DNA of 36,382 nt from an uncultured Pluralibacter sp. (GCF_913775985.1 NZ_CAJYMB010000039.1:1-36382); one strand, 5' to 3'. Shown: positions 25,999 to 35,163, counted from the first letter of the stretch. Notes: a model not told the origin generated them from the sequence alone. A program made the numbers and translations.

Positions 25999-27756
25999 AT
26001 GACTTTTACCCTTCGCCCCTACCAGCAGGAAGCCGTTGACGCCACCCTCGCCCACTTCCGCCGACACCAGCATCCTGCCGCGATCGTTTTGCCTACCGGC
26101 GCCGGAAAAAGTCTGGTGATCGCCGAGCTGGCAAGAGTTGCGCGCGGGCGCGTGCTGGTGCTTGCCCACGTCAAAGAGCTGGTGGCACAAAACCACGCCA
26201 AATATCTGGCGCTGGGACTCGACGCGGATATTTACGCCGCCGGGCTCAAGCGGAAAGAGAGCAGCGGCAAAGTGGTGTTCGGCAGCGTGCAGTCAGTGGC
26301 GCGCAACCTTGCGCACTTCCGCGGCGAGTTTTCGCTGCTGATCGTTGACGAGTGCCACCGCATCAGCGACGACGACGACAGCCAGTATCAGCAGATCCTC
26401 GCCCACCTGCGGCAGGTGAATCCTCACTTACGCTTGCTGGGGCTGACCGCCACGCCCTTCCGGCTCGGCAAGGGCTGGATCTATCAATATCACTATCACG
26501 GCATGGTGCGCGGCAGCGAAAAAGCGCTGTTTCGCGACTGTATCTACGAGCTGCCCCTGCGCTATATGATCAAGCACGGCTACCTGACGCCGCCGGAGCG
26601 GCTGGACATGCCGGTGGTGCAGTACGATTTTAGCCGCCTGCAGGTGCAGCGCAACGGCCTGTTTAGCGAAGCGGATCTTAACCGCGAGCTGAAAAAGCAG
26701 CAGCGCGTTACCCCGCATATCGTCAGCCAGATTGTAGAGTTCGCCGGGGATCGCCAGGGCGTAATGATCTTTGCCTCCACCGTGGAGCACGCAAAAGAGA
26801 TAACCGGCCTGCTGCCCGCCGACGACGCGGCGCTGATTACCGGCGAAACCCCCGCGCCGGAGCGCGACCGGCTGATCGAGGCCTTTAAAGCCCGCCGCTT
26901 CCGCTACCTGGTTAACGTTTCGGTGCTGACCACCGGCTTCGACGCGCCGCACGTCGATCTGATTGCCATTCTGCGCCCGACAGAATCGGTGAGCCTCTAT
27001 CAGCAGATTGTCGGGCGCGGGCTGCGCCTGTCGCCGGGCAAGACCGACTGTCTGATTCTCGACTACGCGGGAAACCCGCACGACCTTTACACACCCGAAG
27101 TGGGCGCGCCGAAGGGCAAAAGCGATAACGTTCCGGTGCAGGTTTTCTGCCCGGCCTGCGGCTTTGCCAATACTTTCTGGGGAAAAACTACCCCCGACGG
27201 CACGCTGGTGGAGCACTTTGGCCGCCGCTGCCAGGGCTGGCTGGAGGACGACGACGGCAGCCGGGAGCAGTGCGATTTTCGCTTTCGCTTCAAAAACTGC
27301 CCGCAGTGCAACGCCGAAAATGATATTGCTGCCCGCCGCTGCCGGGAGTGCGATGCCGTGCTGGTGGATCCGGACGACATGCTGAAAGCCGCGCTCAAGC
27401 TGAAAGACGCGCTGGTGCTGCGCTGCAGCGGCATGCAGCTTCAGCACGGCGCGGATGAAAAAGGCCCGTGGCTTAAAATCACCTATTTCGATGAAGACGG
27501 CGCCGACGTGAGTGAGCGCTTCCGCCTGCAAACCCCCGCCCAGCGCACCGCCTTTGAACAGCTGTTTATTCGCCCGCATACCCGCACGCCGGGCGTCCCG
27601 CTGCGCTGGATAACCGCCGCCGATATCTGTGCCCAGGAGATGCTGCTGCGCCACCCCGACTTCGTAGTGGCGCGTAAAAAGGGGCAATTCTGGCAGGTGC
27701 GGGAAAAGGTGTTCGACTATGAAGGGCGCTTCCGGCGGGCCAATGAGCTGCGCTAG
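25999..27756 (+). CDS. radD: Superfamily 2 helicase-like DNA repair protein RadD
   Basis: A 585-residue protein (E. coli RadD has 586). DEAD/DEAH-like helicase motifs: Q-motif RPYQQEAVD, Walker A PTGAGKS (32-38), DECH (about 116-119), [10 protein letters not shown], and motif [13 protein letters not shown] cysteine-rich zinc region follows the helicase core (CPACG, RRCQGW, EQCDF, CPQCN, RRCREC, about 384-455). RadD helps recombination-linked repair with SSB and RecA in E. coli. Divergent from rsuA, convergent with the TonB receptor gene. Confidence 0.94.
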   Translation: MTFTLRPYQQEAVDATLAHFRRHQHPAAIVLPTGAGKSLVIAELARVARGRVLVLAHVKELVAQNHAKYLALGLDADIYAAGLKRKESSGKVVFGSVQSVARNLAHFRGEFSLLIVDECHRISDDDDSQYQQILAHLRQVNPHLRLLGLTATPFRLGKGWIYQYHYHGMVRGSEKALFRDCIYELPLRYMIKHGYLTPPERLDMPVVQYDFSRLQVQRNGLFSEADLNRELKKQQRVTPHIVSQIVEFAGDRQGVMIFASTVEHAKEITGLLPADDAALITGETPAPERDRLIEAFKARRFRYLVNVSVLTTGFDAPHVDLIAILRPTESVSLYQQIVGRGLRLSPGKTDCLILDYAGNPHDLYTPEVGAPKGKSDNVPVQVFCPACGFANTFWGKTTPDGTLVEHFGRRCQGWLEDDDGSREQCDFRFRFKNCPQCNAENDIAARRCRECDAVLVDPDDMLKAALKLKDALVLRCSGMQLQHGADEKGPWLKITYFDEDGADVSERFRLQTPAQRTAFEQLFIRPHTRTPGVPLRWITAADICAQEMLLRHPDFVVARKKGQFWQVREKVFDYEGRFRRANELR

Positions 27757-27765
27757 CCCGCCGGA
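27731..27765. terminator. Hairpin spanning the radD stop codon
   Basis: Arms tccggcgggc (27731-27740) and gcccgccgga (27756-27765) form a perfect 10-bp stem with a 15-nt loop. The radD stop TAG lies at 27754-27756. It lies between two convergent genes and could end transcription from either side, though no long T-run follows. Confidence 0.45.
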
Positions 27766-27773
27766 TCGTCTTA

Positions 27774-30143
27774 TCAGAAGTCGATATTGAGCCCCAGCTG
27801 CCAGGTGCGGCCCGGCATCACCGCAAGCTGCTTGTCGCTGGCGTCCTGCGCAGTTTTCAGCTCCTGAGTGCGGCTGTTGAGGTAGTCCCAGTACTTGCGG
27901 TCGGTGATGTTATACACCCCGCCGTTGACCCTGACGTTTTTCGCCAGCTGCCAGTAGGCGGTCCAGTCCAGCAGCCCGTATCCCGGTATCCGCATGTAGC
28001 GGTCGCTGGATTTACCCAATGGCCTGCCGTCATTGCGGTAGGACTCGCGGGTGGTGACGTCAGCGCGCTTGCCTTTAATAAAGGTTGCGGTTAGCGCCGT
28101 GCCGTACTGCTTGTTGGGATCGTCCCAGGCCATGCCCACGACTGCTTTCATCGGCGGCACGCTGTCGAGATCGATGTATTTATCTCCGGCGTAGCTCGAT
28201 TTTGACTTCCCTTCGCTGTAGCCGTAGCTGAGCAGCGTACTCAGGCCGTCGACCTGCCTGAACCAGGTTCCGTAGTTAATTTTCGCCGCGATCTCGCCGC
28301 CCCAGATATAGGCTTTATCGCGGTTATCCGCCTGGTAAGTGGTGTAGATGTTGCCCGGCACGCGGGTAAACATCTCCGGGTTCGCGCTGCGGCTGTAGCG
28401 GGTATAGGCAATAAAGTTTTTATAGGTGTTGTAGAACAGCGAGGTATTCACCGTAACGCCGTCGGTCACTTCCCCCTTCAACCCCCACTCCAGGTTGTTG
28501 CTGGTTTCGGTCTTCAGATCGCTGTTGCCAATCAGCGCGTACTGGGCGGGCCCCGCATAGCTTGAGCCCATATTCCAGGAGCCGAACAGCTGGCTGGCGT
28601 TGGGGAACTGCGCCCCGCGCTTATATTCCAGATAGGTTAGCAGGCGCGGCGTGAGGAAGTACTGCACCGTCAGGGACGGCAGCACTTTGGTATCAGAGTT
28701 TTTCTCGTACAGGCTGGAGACCTCTGAGGAGGTCAGCACGCGACTGTTGGTTGTCAGACTCTCCACATTGCGCGGCTTAACGGACTGGTACGCCACCCGC
28801 GCGCCGGGAATCACGGCAAAAGCATGACCGTCGAGATCGAAATTGATCTGATCCTGCGCAAAAGCGCCCAATGTGTAGCCGCGGCTGTCGGCTTCCGGCT
28901 GCATGATCTCGCTGAGCGGGCTGGTTATCGGCGACTGGCTGAACGGCCGCTTGGTTTTGGTGGTACTGGCGTTAATCCCGGCGCTGAGATCGTGGCGCCC
29001 GAGGATTTTCTTCAGGGTATTCGCCAGCCCCCAGGTGTCAGTATCGTAATTGGAATAGACGGTCTGCATCACCCGCGGCATAAAGCTGTCGGGCATGTAG
29101 GTGCGGTCATGCGCTTCGGTGTGCTGGTAGTAGAGCCGGCTGGTGAGACTGTCGACCCAGTCGTTCATCGGCGTCCACTCATCCTTCAGGCTGGCGCCCC
29201 AGCGGCGGCTCTGGCTGGTCTGCTGCGCGGTGCCGGTAACGCTATTGCCCATGCCGTCCCAACTATCGAAGTGGGTGTGGTTTGCCTTGTGGTAATAGTC
29301 AACGGTGCCGGTGAGCTTGTGCTCGTCGTTGGGCTGCCAGATGCCGGATGCCAGTACCGCATCCGAGTGCCAGTTGGCGGGATAGGCATCCAGGCGGGAG
29401 CTGTTAGTGCGCGTCTCCTGTCCGTCCCGGCGGCTGTAGACCACGATCCCGCGCAGCGTATCGTCGCCGGCAGCGCCGGTGACGCCGTTGTGCCAGCTGC
29501 GGTCTTCGGAGTCATAGTCGGTGCGGTAGCCAAAATAGTGATCTTTACCCGGATGCAGATAGTCATCCGCAGATTTGGGGTCGAACGAGACGCTGCCGCC
29601 GATGGAGGTGTTGGTATTGTCTACTGACGTTGCCCCGGACTGAATATTGACGTTGCCGTACATATAAGGATCGATATAGTCGCGGCCGATGCCGAAGGTG
29701 TTATTACCGGCGCGGCTGACGTAGCTGCGCCCGGTGGCGGCAGGCTGCGGAATGCCGTCTATATCGATGCCGACCCGGTTGCTCTCAAGGCCGCGAATGT
29801 TGTAGCCGGTATAGCCGCCGCGATCGAAGCCGCTTTTGCCGTTGCCGGAACCGCCGCTGGCGCCCGTAGCGCTTATGAGCGGCTCGTAGCGCATTACCGA
29901 GCCGAAATCATTGGCACCCTTTTTTTGCAAATCGTCGGCGGTAAGGGTGCGGTCGCTGCCCGCCTTTAGCGGCGGCGCTTTGGCGGTTACGGTCATCTCT
30001 TCCATTGCCGTTGAGGACTTGTCCGGGCTCTGATGCTGTGCTGTCTCGGCTGCATTAAGAGGAGCGTGGTGCATAGCCGCCAGCAGCGAGGTGACAAGAA
30101 GACTTTTTTTGAAGCCGCTGTGTGAAAGTATTGTCTTACGCAT
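27774..30143 (-). CDS. TonB-dependent outer-membrane receptor (hemoglobin/transferrin/lactoferrin receptor-like)
   Basis: A 789-residue protein: signal peptide about 1-31, TonB box EEMTVTA (48-54), plug domain with YNIRGLESNRVGIDIDGI, beta-barrel, and terminal GLNIDF ending in phenylalanine. The barrel has equivalents of the heme-receptor FRAP (GAQFPNASQLF) and NPNL (GNSDLKTETSNNLEWGL) boxes, but no histidine lies between them, whereas heme receptors keep one, so heme is doubtful as substrate. The ATG at 30143 is preferred to a TTG three codons earlier. A near-consensus Fur box upstream predicts iron repression. Not part of the E. coli order at this locus. Confidence 0.85.
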   Translation of the reverse strand: MRKTILSHSGFKKSLLVTSLLAAMHHAPLNAAETAQHQSPDKSSTAMEEMTVTAKAPPLKAGSDRTLTADDLQKKGANDFGSVMRYEPLISATGASGGSGNGKSGFDRGGYTGYNIRGLESNRVGIDIDGIPQPAATGRSYVSRAGNNTFGIGRDYIDPYMYGNVNIQSGATSVDNTNTSIGGSVSFDPKSADDYLHPGKDHYFGYRTDYDSEDRSWHNGVTGAAGDDTLRGIVVYSRRDGQETRTNSSRLDAYPANWHSDAVLASGIWQPNDEHKLTGTVDYYHKANHTHFDSWDGMGNSVTGTAQQTSQSRRWGASLKDEWTPMNDWVDSLTSRLYYQHTEAHDRTYMPDSFMPRVMQTVYSNYDTDTWGLANTLKKILGRHDLSAGINASTTKTKRPFSQSPITSPLSEIMQPEADSRGYTLGAFAQDQINFDLDGHAFAVIPGARVAYQSVKPRNVESLTTNSRVLTSSEVSSLYEKNSDTKVLPSLTVQYFLTPRLLTYLEYKRGAQFPNASQLFGSWNMGSSYAGPAQYALIGNSDLKTETSNNLEWGLKGEVTDGVTVNTSLFYNTYKNFIAYTRYSRSANPEMFTRVPGNIYTTYQADNRDKAYIWGGEIAAKINYGTWFRQVDGLSTLLSYGYSEGKSKSSYAGDKYIDLDSVPPMKAVVGMAWDDPNKQYGTALTATFIKGKRADVTTRESYRNDGRPLGKSSDRYMRIPGYGLLDWTAYWQLAKNVRVNGGVYNITDRKYWDYLNSRTQELKTAQDASDKQLAVMPGRTWQLGLNIDF

Positions 30144-30269
30144 TATGTTCAAGCCTGTATAGTTATTAGTATTGGCTCACACTGTTTTCCGTTCTTCCAT
30201 CCTTCCGCTGCATCGAATCGGAGTCACGACGCTAACGCAAAATAAACTGGCTGATATTATTATGCGACG

Positions 30270-30294
30270 AATGATAATAACACTTATTATCATT
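30270..30294. promoter_or_regulatory. Fur box in the divergent receptor/SelW-like promoter region
   Basis: A perfect 10-bp inverted repeat (aatgataata / tattatcatt, 5-nt spacer). The central 19 bases, GATAATAACACTTATTATC, match 15 of 19 positions of the Fur consensus. It lies 126 bp from the receptor start and 51 bp from the SelW-like start, so iron-bound Fur could repress both. Confidence 0.85.
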
Positions 30295-30345
30295 TGCAAT
30301 TTATTCTCATCAGCACCTTAATGCCGCGTCTGTCAGGGGGAAATT

Positions 30346-30630
30346 ATGCGCGAAAAACCGGTAATTACGCTTCACTACTGCACCCAGTGCAACTGGATGC
30401 TGCGGGCAACCTGGATGGCGCAGGAGCTGCTGCACAGCTTTAGCGACGATATCGCCGCCGTCACGCTGGAGCCGGGAACCGGAGGGGTTTTCAGTATCAC
30501 TGCGGGTGAGGTGGTTATTTGGGAGCGCAAGCGGGACGGCGGATTTCCCGATGCGGCAGAGCTGAAGAGGCGCGTTCGCGACCACTGCTTCCCGGAAAAG
30601 ACGCTCGGCCACCTCGAAGTCAAAAAGTAG
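30346..30630 (+). CDS. SelT/SelW/SelH-family (Rdx) thioredoxin-like protein, Cys form
   Basis: A 94-residue protein with the short Rdx/SelW layout: beta strand VITLHYCTQC with CxxC at 12-15, then a helix, GTGGVFSI strand motif, and the WERKRDGGFPDAAELKRRVRD segment typical of the family. The family's redox pair is Cys-x-x-Sec or Cys-x-x-Cys; here it is all cysteine (TGC). No signal peptide, so it is cytoplasmic. The ATG follows GGGGA. Divergent from a TonB receptor with a shared Fur box, which suggests a redox role linked to iron or metal-ligand handling; that is inference. Confidence 0.82.
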   Translation: MREKPVITLHYCTQCNWMLRATWMAQELLHSFSDDIAAVTLEPGTGGVFSITAGEVVIWERKRDGGFPDAAELKRRVRDHCFPEKTLGHLEVKK

Positions 30631-30644
30631 CGCAGCCTTTTCCA

Positions 30645-30673
30645 TTGCCCTTACGTCGTCAGAAAGCTATAAT
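30645..30673 (+). promoter_or_regulatory. Promoter of rplY
   Basis: TTGCCC (30645-30650), a 17-nt spacer and a perfect TATAAT (30668-30673), 86 bp before the rplY ATG. The leader of about 75 nt could carry the L25 autoregulation site. Confidence 0.7.
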
Positions 30674-30759
30674 CCCGCCCGCTTTTGCATCTGCAAAGCA
30701 GAATACCAGCCTGCTGCTGGGTCGCCTGTAGCAGGATTTATCATACAGAGAGATAATCA

Positions 30760-31044
30760 ATGTTTACTATCGAAGCAGAAGTTCGTAAAGAGCAGGGTAA
30801 GGGTGCGAGCCGCCGCCTGCGCGCAACTAACAAGTTCCCGGCTATCGTTTACGGTGGCAATTCTGAGCCAGTTGCTATCGAACTGGATCAGGACAAAGTA
30901 TGGAACATTCAGAATAAAGCTGAATTCTACAGCGAAGTTCTGACCATCGTTGTTGCTGGTAAAGAAGAAAAAGTGAAAGTGCAGGCCGTTCAGCGTCACC
31001 CGTTCAAGCCTAAACTGTCTCACATCGACTTCGTTCGCGCGTAA
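30760..31044 (+). CDS. rplY: 50S ribosomal protein L25
   Basis: A 94-residue protein, the E. coli L25 length, with the 5S rRNA-binding N-terminal region ([19 protein letters not shown]) and the terminal [11 protein letters not shown]. This is the short form without the CTC extension. It binds 5S rRNA in the large subunit. Codon use is that of a highly expressed gene. Strong promoter upstream and strong terminator downstream make it a single-gene unit. Confidence 0.97.
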   Translation: MFTIEAEVRKEQGKGASRRLRATNKFPAIVYGGNSEPVAIELDQDKVWNIQNKAEFYSEVLTIVVAGKEEKVKVQAVQRHPFKPKLSHIDFVRA

Positions 31045-31059
31045 TCGCCAACACGTCGA

Positions 31060-31087
31060 AAAAAACCCCGCCATGGCGGGGTTTTTT
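31060..31087. terminator. Bidirectional terminator between rplY and yejK
   Basis: A near-perfect palindrome: A6, CCCCGCC, GGCGGGG, T6. Serves the plus-strand rplY transcript and the minus-strand yejK transcript, whose stop is 5 bp away. Confidence 0.93.
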
Positions 31088-31092
31088 GTTGC

Positions 31093-32097
31093 CTATTTTC
31101 CGCCGCTGCGGCGCTGAAGCTGGTCGCGCAGGTTAGGCGGCGTGCCCTTAATGGTCAGCGTATCGGTGGCCGGATCCCAGAAAATGCGCTCGCCGAGCAG
31201 CATCGCATCAAAGTTGATGGTCAGACCGCCGCCGCTGCCGGCATACTTGGTGAGCTGGCGCAGAGTGCTGCGGTCTGCCGGGAAGCTCTCCTCCAGCTCG
31301 TAGCCTTTCTCGGCGGTGAAGTCCTGGAAAGTTACCTCGCTGACGCCGGCAAGCTCTTTCGACAGCGACTCCAGCTCGATCTCCTCGCCCGCCTGCAGCT
31401 GCTCGTTGCAGTAAGTGTAAACCTGCTGGCGCACGTTCTGCCGTTCGGCCTTATCAAGCTCCGCCTCGGCGGTAAAGTCATCAACCGCCTGCAGCAGGCC
31501 GCGGTTTTGCGCTTTGGCGTTAAGGCCCTCGCTGGCGCCGAGAAAATCCATAAAGAAATCGGCAACCTTGCGCCCTACCCGGCCTTTCAAAAAGGTCAGA
31601 TAGCGACTCGACTCAGGATTGGTTTCCCATTCAGTCAGATCGATGCGGGCAACGATGTCCGCGTGATTGATGTCGAGATAGTGAGTAGCGCTGATGTCCA
31701 GCTGCTCGTTAACCCGCATGCTACTCAGGTTGTTCAGTACTGCCACCAGCAGATATTCGACCGCCAGATAGCGGTAGTGGCAAAACAGCACGATGCCGCC
31801 GTCGGCGAAGGGATATTTTGCCAGCTCGTCGCGCAGTCTGCCGGTCGCCGCACGGCTGAAGGCCAGGAAGTCATCGTCACCGCGGCGATGGGCACGCAGC
31901 GCCTCGGCAAGCTCGCTCTCTTCATTAAACAGCCCGTAGGCCTTATTTTTTGCGCTGTAGACACGGTGCAGCTCCGCCATCATCTCTTCGGCGGCCGCTC
32001 CCGGTTCCAGCAGGGTATCGCGCAGCACCAGCTCAAGATTCTGTTCGTCGCGCTTGATCAGCTGATGCAGGGCAATCTGGTTGATATCCAGACTCAT
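31093..32097 (-). CDS. yejK: Nucleoid-associated protein YejK (NdpA)
   Basis: A 334-residue protein matching E. coli YejK end to end ([79 protein letters not shown]). A NdpA-family cytoplasmic protein that associates with the nucleoid and reportedly affects topoisomerase IV activity. AGGAG lies 7-8 nt before the ATG. Divergent from yejL with 133 bp between the starts. Confidence 0.95.
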   Translation of the reverse strand: MSLDINQIALHQLIKRDEQNLELVLRDTLLEPGAAAEEMMAELHRVYSAKNKAYGLFNEESELAEALRAHRRGDDDFLAFSRAATGRLRDELAKYPFADGGIVLFCHYRYLAVEYLLVAVLNNLSSMRVNEQLDISATHYLDINHADIVARIDLTEWETNPESSRYLTFLKGRVGRKVADFFMDFLGASEGLNAKAQNRGLLQAVDDFTAEAELDKAERQNVRQQVYTYCNEQLQAGEEIELESLSKELAGVSEVTFQDFTAEKGYELEESFPADRSTLRQLTKYAGSGGGLTINFDAMLLGERIFWDPATDTLTIKGTPPNLRDQLQRRSGGK

Positions 32098-32230
32098 GGT
32101 AGACTCTCCTTTTGGCTCGGGCGGTATTCAACCACCGCAGGCGGCACGGTGTAAAGACGAAAAAAAGCGGAAAAAAAGCGCCCGCTACGGTAATATGTTG
32201 CCCTTTCATGAACAGACTGACTTTGGATTT

Positions 32231-32458
32231 ATGCCGCAAATTTCCCGCTATAGTGATGAACACGTAGAACAACTGCTGAGTGAGCTGGCCAACGTGCTGG
32301 AAAAACATAAAGCGCCCACCGACCTTTCACTGATGGTGTTAGGCAATATGGTGACAAACCTGATTAACACAAGCGTTGCGCCCGCGCAGCGTGAGGCCAT
32401 TGCCCGCTCGTTCTCGCAGGCGCTGCAGTCCTCAATCAGCGACGATCCGGCCCACTGA
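32231..32458 (+). CDS. yejL: Conserved protein YejL
   Basis: A 75-residue protein starting [19 protein letters not shown] and almost identical to E. coli YejL. Helical, cytoplasmic, no known activity. The correct ATG at 32231 is set by homology; the frame is open to 32081 but that part is non-coding. It lies 32 bp upstream of yejM, with which it is probably co-transcribed. Confidence 0.92.
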   Translation: MPQISRYSDEHVEQLLSELANVLEKHKAPTDLSLMVLGNMVTNLINTSVAPAQREAIARSFSQALQSSISDDPAH

Positions 32459-32490
32459 TCCGGCCCATTAAGGAAAACGAATAACAGGTT

Positions 32491-34251
32491 ATGGTGACTC
32501 ATCGTCAGCCCTATCGAGAAAAAGTGTCCCAGATGGTCAGTTGGGGGCACTGGTTTGCCCTGTTCAACATTCTGCTGGCCTCGCTTCTCGGTAGCCGCTA
32601 TCTGTTTGTCGCCGACTGGCCGACGACGCTGGCGGGACGGATCTATTCCTATATCAGCCTGTTAGGTCATTTCAGCTTCCTGGTTTTCGCCGTTTATCTG
32701 CTGATTCTGTTTCCGCTAACCTTTGTCGCGCTTTCCCAGCGCCTGATGCGCTTTTTATCGGTCATCCTCGCCACCATCGGGATGACGCTGCTGCTGGTGG
32801 ACAGCGAGGTATTCACCCGCTTCCACCTGCATCTCAATCCCGTGGTCTGGGAGCTGGTCATTAACCCCGACCAGAACGAAATGGCCCGCGACTGGCAGCT
32901 GATGTTTATCAGCGTGCCGGTTATCTTCTTAATTGAGATGCTGGCAGCCACCTGGAGCTGGCAGAAGCTGCGCAGCCTGGCGCGCCGCCGCCACTTCGCG
33001 CGGCCGGTGGCTATTTTTCTGTTCGCGGCGTTCGTCGCCAGCCACGTGATGTATATCTGGGCCGATGCCAACTTCTATCGCCCGATTACCATGCAGCGCG
33101 CCAACCTGCCGCTCTCCTATCCGATGACCGCCCGCCGTTTCCTTGAGAAGCACGGCCTGCTGAACGCGCAGGAGTATCAGCGCAGGCTGGTGGAACAGGG
33201 CGATCCGGAAGCGGTGTCGGTGCAGTATCCGCTGAGCGATCTGCGCTTTCGCGATCTCGGCACCGGCCAGAACGTGCTGCTGATTACGGTCGACGGCCTG
33301 AACTATTCGCGCTTTGAAACCCAGATGCCGAAGCTTGCCGCCTTCGCGCAGGAAAATATTAATTTCACCCAGCACATGAGTTCGGGCAATGACGCAGACA
33401 GCGGCATCTTCGGCCTGTTCTACGGTATTTCGCCGGCCTATATCGACGGCGTGCTCTCCTCACGCACGCCGGCGGCGCTGATCTCCGGCCTGAACCAGCA
33501 GGGCTACCAGCTCGGCCTGTTCTCCTCGGACGGCTTTAGCAGCGCGATATATCGCCAGGCGCTGCTCTCGGACTTCTCGCTGCCGCCGGCAAAAGCGCAA
33601 ACCGACGCGCAGACCGCCAGCCAGTGGATTAACTGGCTGGGCAGCTACGCGCAGGAAGAGAACCGCTGGTTCTCCTGGGTCTCCCTGAACGGCACCAGCA
33701 TCGACGACGGCCAGCACCAGAGCTTTACCCGCCGCTACGCCCGCGCGGCTGGCAACGTTGATGCGCAGATTGCCCGGGTGCTTGACGCGTTAAAAGCCTC
33801 GGGCAAGCTGGATAATACCGTGGTTATTATCACCGGCGCCCACGGCGTTCCCCTGAACGGCGACGGCGGTGATTTTGACTGGTCGCGCTCGCGCCTGCAG
33901 GTGCCGCTGGTGATTCACTGGCCGGGCACGCCGGCGCAGAAGATTGCGACCCTGACCGATCATAAAGACGTGATGACCACGCTGATGCAGCGCCTGCTGC
34001 ACGTCAGCATTCCGGCCAGCGACTACTCTCAGGGCCAGGACTTGTTCAGCGCCCGCCGCCGCCACAGCTGGGTCACCGCCGCTAACGGCGATAACCTGGC
34101 GATTACGACCCCGGCGGTCACCGTGGTGCTCAAACACAACGGCAGCTACCACACCTGGGATCTGAACGGCGAAAAAATTGACGACCAGCGTCCGCAGCTC
34201 AGCCTACTGCTTCAGGTACTGACGGATGAAAAACGCTTTATCGCTAACTAA
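32491..34251 (+). CDS. yejM: Inner-membrane LPS-homeostasis protein YejM (PbgA/LapC)
   Basis: A 586-residue protein, the E. coli length. Five N-terminal transmembrane helices (about 20-190) are followed by a periplasmic alkaline phosphatase/sulfatase-fold domain from about 245 (NVLLITVDGLNYSRFE, SGNDADSGIFGLFYG, VVIITGAHGVPLN). In E. coli it senses periplasmic lipid A and restrains LapB-driven LpxC degradation. The catalytic nucleophile of true sulfatases is not clearly kept, as in the family. A partial paralogue lies at the left edge of this window. Confidence 0.95.
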   Translation: MVTHRQPYREKVSQMVSWGHWFALFNILLASLLGSRYLFVADWPTTLAGRIYSYISLLGHFSFLVFAVYLLILFPLTFVALSQRLMRFLSVILATIGMTLLLVDSEVFTRFHLHLNPVVWELVINPDQNEMARDWQLMFISVPVIFLIEMLAATWSWQKLRSLARRRHFARPVAIFLFAAFVASHVMYIWADANFYRPITMQRANLPLSYPMTARRFLEKHGLLNAQEYQRRLVEQGDPEAVSVQYPLSDLRFRDLGTGQNVLLITVDGLNYSRFETQMPKLAAFAQENINFTQHMSSGNDADSGIFGLFYGISPAYIDGVLSSRTPAALISGLNQQGYQLGLFSSDGFSSAIYRQALLSDFSLPPAKAQTDAQTASQWINWLGSYAQEENRWFSWVSLNGTSIDDGQHQSFTRRYARAAGNVDAQIARVLDALKASGKLDNTVVIITGAHGVPLNGDGGDFDWSRSRLQVPLVIHWPGTPAQKIATLTDHKDVMTTLMQRLLHVSIPASDYSQGQDLFSARRRHSWVTAANGDNLAITTPAVTVVLKHNGSYHTWDLNGEKIDDQRPQLSLLLQVLTDEKRFIAN

Positions 34252-34285
34252 TTGATTATTTATGAATCACTCAGTCAGCGAGCCC

Positions 34286-34313
34286 TTGCATTCATCGTCG
34301 AAAAAGGTAGTAT
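34286..34313 (+). promoter_or_regulatory. Promoter of tRNA-Pro
   Basis: TTGCAT (34286-34291), a 16-nt spacer and TAGTAT (34308-34313), 13 bp before the tRNA 5' end. Confidence 0.5.
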
Positions 34314-34326
34314 TAGCCTCCTGCGT

Positions 34327-34403
34327 CGGCACGTAGCGCAGCCTGGTAGCGCACCGTCATGGGGTGTCGGGGGTCGGAGGTTCAAATCCTCTCGTGCCGA
34401 CCA
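34327..34403 (+). tRNA. proL: tRNA-Pro, anticodon GGG
   Basis: 77 nt from CGGCACG to CCA. Acceptor arms CGGCACG and CGTGCCG pair fully. T arm GGTTCAAATCC and D arm AGCCTGGTAGCGC are canonical. The anticodon loop atggggt carries GGG at 34361-34363. CCA is encoded. It corresponds to E. coli proL, which also follows yejM. No island-type repeat of its 3' end was seen in the window. Confidence 0.97.
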
Positions 34404-34415
34404 ACTTTTTCAGAG

Positions 34416-34441
34416 AAACCAGCCTTCGGGCTGGTTTTTTT
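34416..34441 (+). terminator. Terminator of tRNA-Pro
   Basis: Stem aaaccagcc / ggctggttt with a TTCG loop, followed by more Ts. Confidence 0.93.
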
Positions 34442-34518
34442 ATGCCTTCCGCCCTGCGTTCTCCCGCAGAAATTATCCCCGGCTGCCATTGACACCTCTC
34501 ATTTAGTCCGTATATTTA

Positions 34519-34534
34519 CTGGATATAAATACAG
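34519..34534. promoter_or_regulatory. LexA (SOS) box of the DinI-like gene
   Basis: CTGGATATAAATACAG matches 14 of 16 positions of the LexA consensus CTGTATATATATACAG, including both CTG/CAG ends. It ends 17 bp before the ATG, so LexA would block transcription of the DinI-like gene. Confidence 0.85.
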
Positions 34535-34551
34535 TTAAGTTAAGGCAGAAT

Positions 34552-34794
34552 ATGTTTGTTGAACTGGTCTACGATAAGCGCAATTTCGCAGGGATCCCCA
34601 ACGCCAGAGAGCTAATTCTCTCCGAGCTGACCAACCGGCTGCAGCGCAGCTTCCCGGATGCCGACGTGCGGGTAAAGCCGATGATGGGTCTGCCGGCCAT
34701 TAATACCGACGCCAGCAAGCACGAGAAAGAGCGCATCAGCGCTATCATCACGGAAATGTTTGAAGAAGCGGACTTTTGGCTCTCCGGCGAGTGA
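34552..34794 (+). CDS. DinI-family SOS protein
   Basis: An 80-residue protein with the DinI-fold pattern: N-terminal strand FVELVYDKR, helix ARELILSELTNRLQRSFPDA, strand VRVKPM, and acidic C-terminal helix KERISAIITEMFEEADFWLSGE, which in DinI binds RecA filaments. It is of the DinI/ImpC type rather than the chromosomal dinI itself (locus and sequence differ). A LexA box 17 bp upstream supports damage induction. It may tune RecA filament stability or RecA coprotease activity. Not present at this place in E. coli K-12. Confidence 0.82.
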   Translation: MFVELVYDKRNFAGIPNARELILSELTNRLQRSFPDADVRVKPMMGLPAINTDASKHEKERISAIITEMFEEADFWLSGE

Positions 34795-34991
34795 TCGCCG
34801 TGCAGCTGTCCCTGCTCTGATGTTCAGCTGGCGCAATCCGATGTTGCGCCTGCGTAAGCCTCTCATCCTGTTATTACCTTCAACGACCTTAACGTCCGGT
34901 GCCGCCAGCGCCGCTGCCGCTTTTACTCCTTTGTGCATAAAGTGATATTATCGGGCGGCAAAAGTGTAAAAATAATTAGAGGTTAACGTTA

Positions 34992-35090
34992 ATGCGCATT
35001 GGAATCGCCTTTCCCATTCTGGTCTTTATTGTCGCGGTCGCTTTTCTGGCATGGTTCATTCTCGGCGGCTACGCCACGCCCGGAGCCTGA
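34992..35090 (+). CDS. YoaK-like 32-residue membrane peptide
   Basis: A 32-residue ORF beginning MRIGIAFPILVF and ending LGGYATPGA, with one membrane helix (about 5-25). It matches my memory of E. coli YoaK, also 32 residues with the MRIGI start and GGYAAPGA end. AGAGG lies 9 nt before the ATG. Function of YoaK is unknown. The E. coli gene is elsewhere on the chromosome (by yoaJ/yeaQ), so here it lies at a different locus, between the DinI-like gene and ecotin. The 34795-34991 gap before it holds no gene that I can support. Confidence 0.68.
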   Translation: MRIGIAFPILVFIVAVAFLAWFILGGYATPGA

Positions 35091-35163
35091 TAGCCAATTT
35101 CACTTCTTAGCTTTCACTTCATGGAATATACAACCAGCAATAGTGAAAGAATCAGTAAATTCG

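Noticed and set aside
34327..34403. tRNA-Pro as an island attachment site
   Set aside because: The tRNA is intact with its own terminator; no second copy of its 3' end was seen in the window and no integrase is near.
34760..34945. Frame containing MLRLRKPLILLLPSTTL between the DinI-like and YoaK-like genes
   Set aside because: Looks a little like a leader peptide, but the possible starts lack a ribosome site and nothing downstream suggests attenuation.
35111..35149. 8-bp inverted repeat ctttcact/agtgaaag between the YoaK-like gene and eco
   Set aside because: Short arms, 23-nt loop and no T-run; could easily be chance.
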